From: JBGSTR01 sp963707135
Lineage (GTDB): Bacteria; Pseudomonadota; Gammaproteobacteria; Chromatiales; Chromatiaceae
DNA: 64,000 nucleotides
Direction of reading: 5' to 3'
Assembly: GCA_963707135.1 (NCBI GenBank)
Contig: CAVPOY010000005.1
Coordinates: forward strand, 27,175 to 91,174
Numbering within the stretch: the first letter of the stretch is position 1; the number at the start of each line of letters is the position of its first letter. The notes below the pieces were generated by a model. That model was not told where the DNA came from. It saw only the letters and a program-made list of their open reading frames with translations, and ran no database searches. Position numbers and translations under genes: made by a program. Of this stretch, positions 63,043 through 64,000 are shown piece by piece.

Positions 63043-64000
63043 ATGAACCTGTATTTCTTGGAGTCGATACCCGTTGCACGCCAACGGCTCTCTTTGGTGT
63101 TCGCCCTCTTGGCCTGGCTCGGCTCCGCCGGCGTACTGGCCGCCGACCCTGGTCCGCGCCACCATGCCGAGGGGCAATTTGGTCCAGCGAGCAAGACCTA
63201 CAGCGCGGTCCGCGGTGACGACCTGCAGGCGATATCCGAACGACTCGGCATCCGCCTCGCGGATCTCAAGACCCTGAATAGCCAGAAATCCGACCTGGTC
63301 GAGGTGGGTCAGGGACTCGTCGTCTCGACCTCTACAGCAACCCCTGCGCCCGCGAAGCCCGAAAGCGGGGCCCCCGGGGCATCGCCCGCCGAGGAGCTTC
63401 AGCCCGTCGCCGAAGAGGCATACCTCTACGGCTTCCCGATGCTCGTCGGCTACGACGTCATCTACAAGTATTTCATCGATCCCCACTCGGGGCAGTTCAA
63501 GGCGCCGATCAACGAGATCCACAACGAGGCGCAGGTGTTCACGCCCAAGGACACGGGCATCAGCACGCCCAACAGCGACACGCCCTACTCGATGGCATTC
63601 CTCGACCTGCGCGCGGAGCCCATGGTGCTCTGCATGCCGGAAATCGAGAAAAAGCGCTATTACGACGTCCAGCTCGTCGACCTCTACACCAACAACTACG
63701 GCTACATGGGCAGCCGCACCACGGGCAACGGCGCCGGCTGCTACCTGGTCTCCGGGCCCGACTGGCAGGGGGAGGCGCCCAAGGGAATCGCCAAGTCATT
63801 CCGCAGCGAGACCCAGTTCACCCTGGTCATCTACCGCACCCAGCTCTTCGACCCCGCCGACATGGACAACGTCAAGAAGATCCAGGCGGGTTACAGGATC
63901 GAGGGCCTCTCGGCATTCCTGGGTCAGCCGGCACCCCCCGAGGCACCAACCGTAGACTGGCCCAAGTTCGAGCAGAGCGCCTTCACCACGGCCTTCCCCG
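63043..64000 (+). CDS. LysM-DUF1254 exported protein, 3' end cut by window edge
   Basis: The ATG at 63043 opens a frame that stays open to the window end (319 codons). Signal peptide to about residue 33, the shared LysM module (GPRHHAEG ... GDDLQAISERLGI), an Ala/Pro linker, then DUF1254: EEAYLYGFPMLVGYDVIYKYF, TPNSDTPYSMAFLDLRAEP and KRYYDVQLVDLYTNNYG. It resembles the frameshifted gene at 50794 and here is intact as far as seen. It follows the 62305 gene by 84 bases, so operator site E may drive both. Confidence 0.85.
   Translation, partial: MNLYFLESIPVARQRLSLVFALLAWLGSAGVLAADPGPRHHAEGQFGPASKTYSAVRGDDLQAISERLGIRLADLKTLNSQKSDLVEVGQGLVVSTSTATPAPAKPESGAPGASPAEELQPVAEEAYLYGFPMLVGYDVIYKYFIDPHSGQFKAPINEIHNEAQVFTPKDTGISTPNSDTPYSMAFLDLRAEPMVLCMPEIEKKRYYDVQLVDLYTNNYGYMGSRTTGNGAGCYLVSGPDWQGEAPKGIAKSFRSETQFTLVIYRTQLFDPADMDNVKKIQAGYRIEGLSAFLGQPAPPEAPTVDWPKFEQSAFTTAFP

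Noticed and set aside
1..64000. CRISPR array, rRNA or complete insertion sequence
   Set aside because: No regularly spaced repeats, rRNA-like stretches or transposase genes were recognised on either strand.

Overview
The window is GC-rich, densely coded DNA from a gammaproteobacterium. Supporting genes are dsbC next to xerD, zapD, yacG, yajQ, the ruvCA/yebC block, the pqi genes and a soe-type cytoplasmic sulfite dehydrogenase. The soe genes and glycolate oxidase subunits point towards a sulfur-oxidising, Chromatiales-like lineage. The lineage is inferred from gene content only; no rRNA or tRNA gene was found.

First half (1-37 kb), mostly housekeeping: 5'-truncated comF; a minus-strand block (PP2C phosphatase, dsbC, yajQ, xerD, ogt, two overlapping DUF697 GTPases); ycgN; the minus-strand group soeA-DUF2750-soeB-soeC; an Na/Pi cotransporter; a PlpD-like patatin autotransporter; an OmpR-type two-component system; an HtrA/Deg protease; small envelope proteins; MarC; garR-glcF-glcE without glcD; ruvA-ruvC-yebC without ruvB; a large LOG-domain protein; zapD-yacG; an osmC gene flanked by imperfect direct repeats; an M28 peptidase.

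Second half (37-64 kb), an apparent envelope regulon: two full AraC-family paralogues (36.9 and 61.0 kb) share an identical first recognition helix, and a third survives only as a fragment (54.3 kb). Five intergenic sites match TGTCGCGAAATGTCAA, two TGTC half-sites 10 bp apart. In all five a -10-like hexamer starts exactly 22 bases after the site, and a gene for an exported protein follows in the same orientation. I read these as class II AraC-activated promoters. They precede two paralogous exported proteins, an outer-membrane barrel, a lipoprotein, and a long run headed by a sulfatase.

Four proteins in this half (sulfatase, two DUF1254 proteins, an HdeA-like protein) carry the same gap-free signal peptide plus LysM module with a GPRxHAEG signature, joined to unrelated C-terminal domains. 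The half also shows decay: single-base frameshifts in the sulfatase and in one DUF1254 gene, an in-frame TAG in an AI-2E transporter, an AraC fragment, and an SLC13-like transporter remnant.
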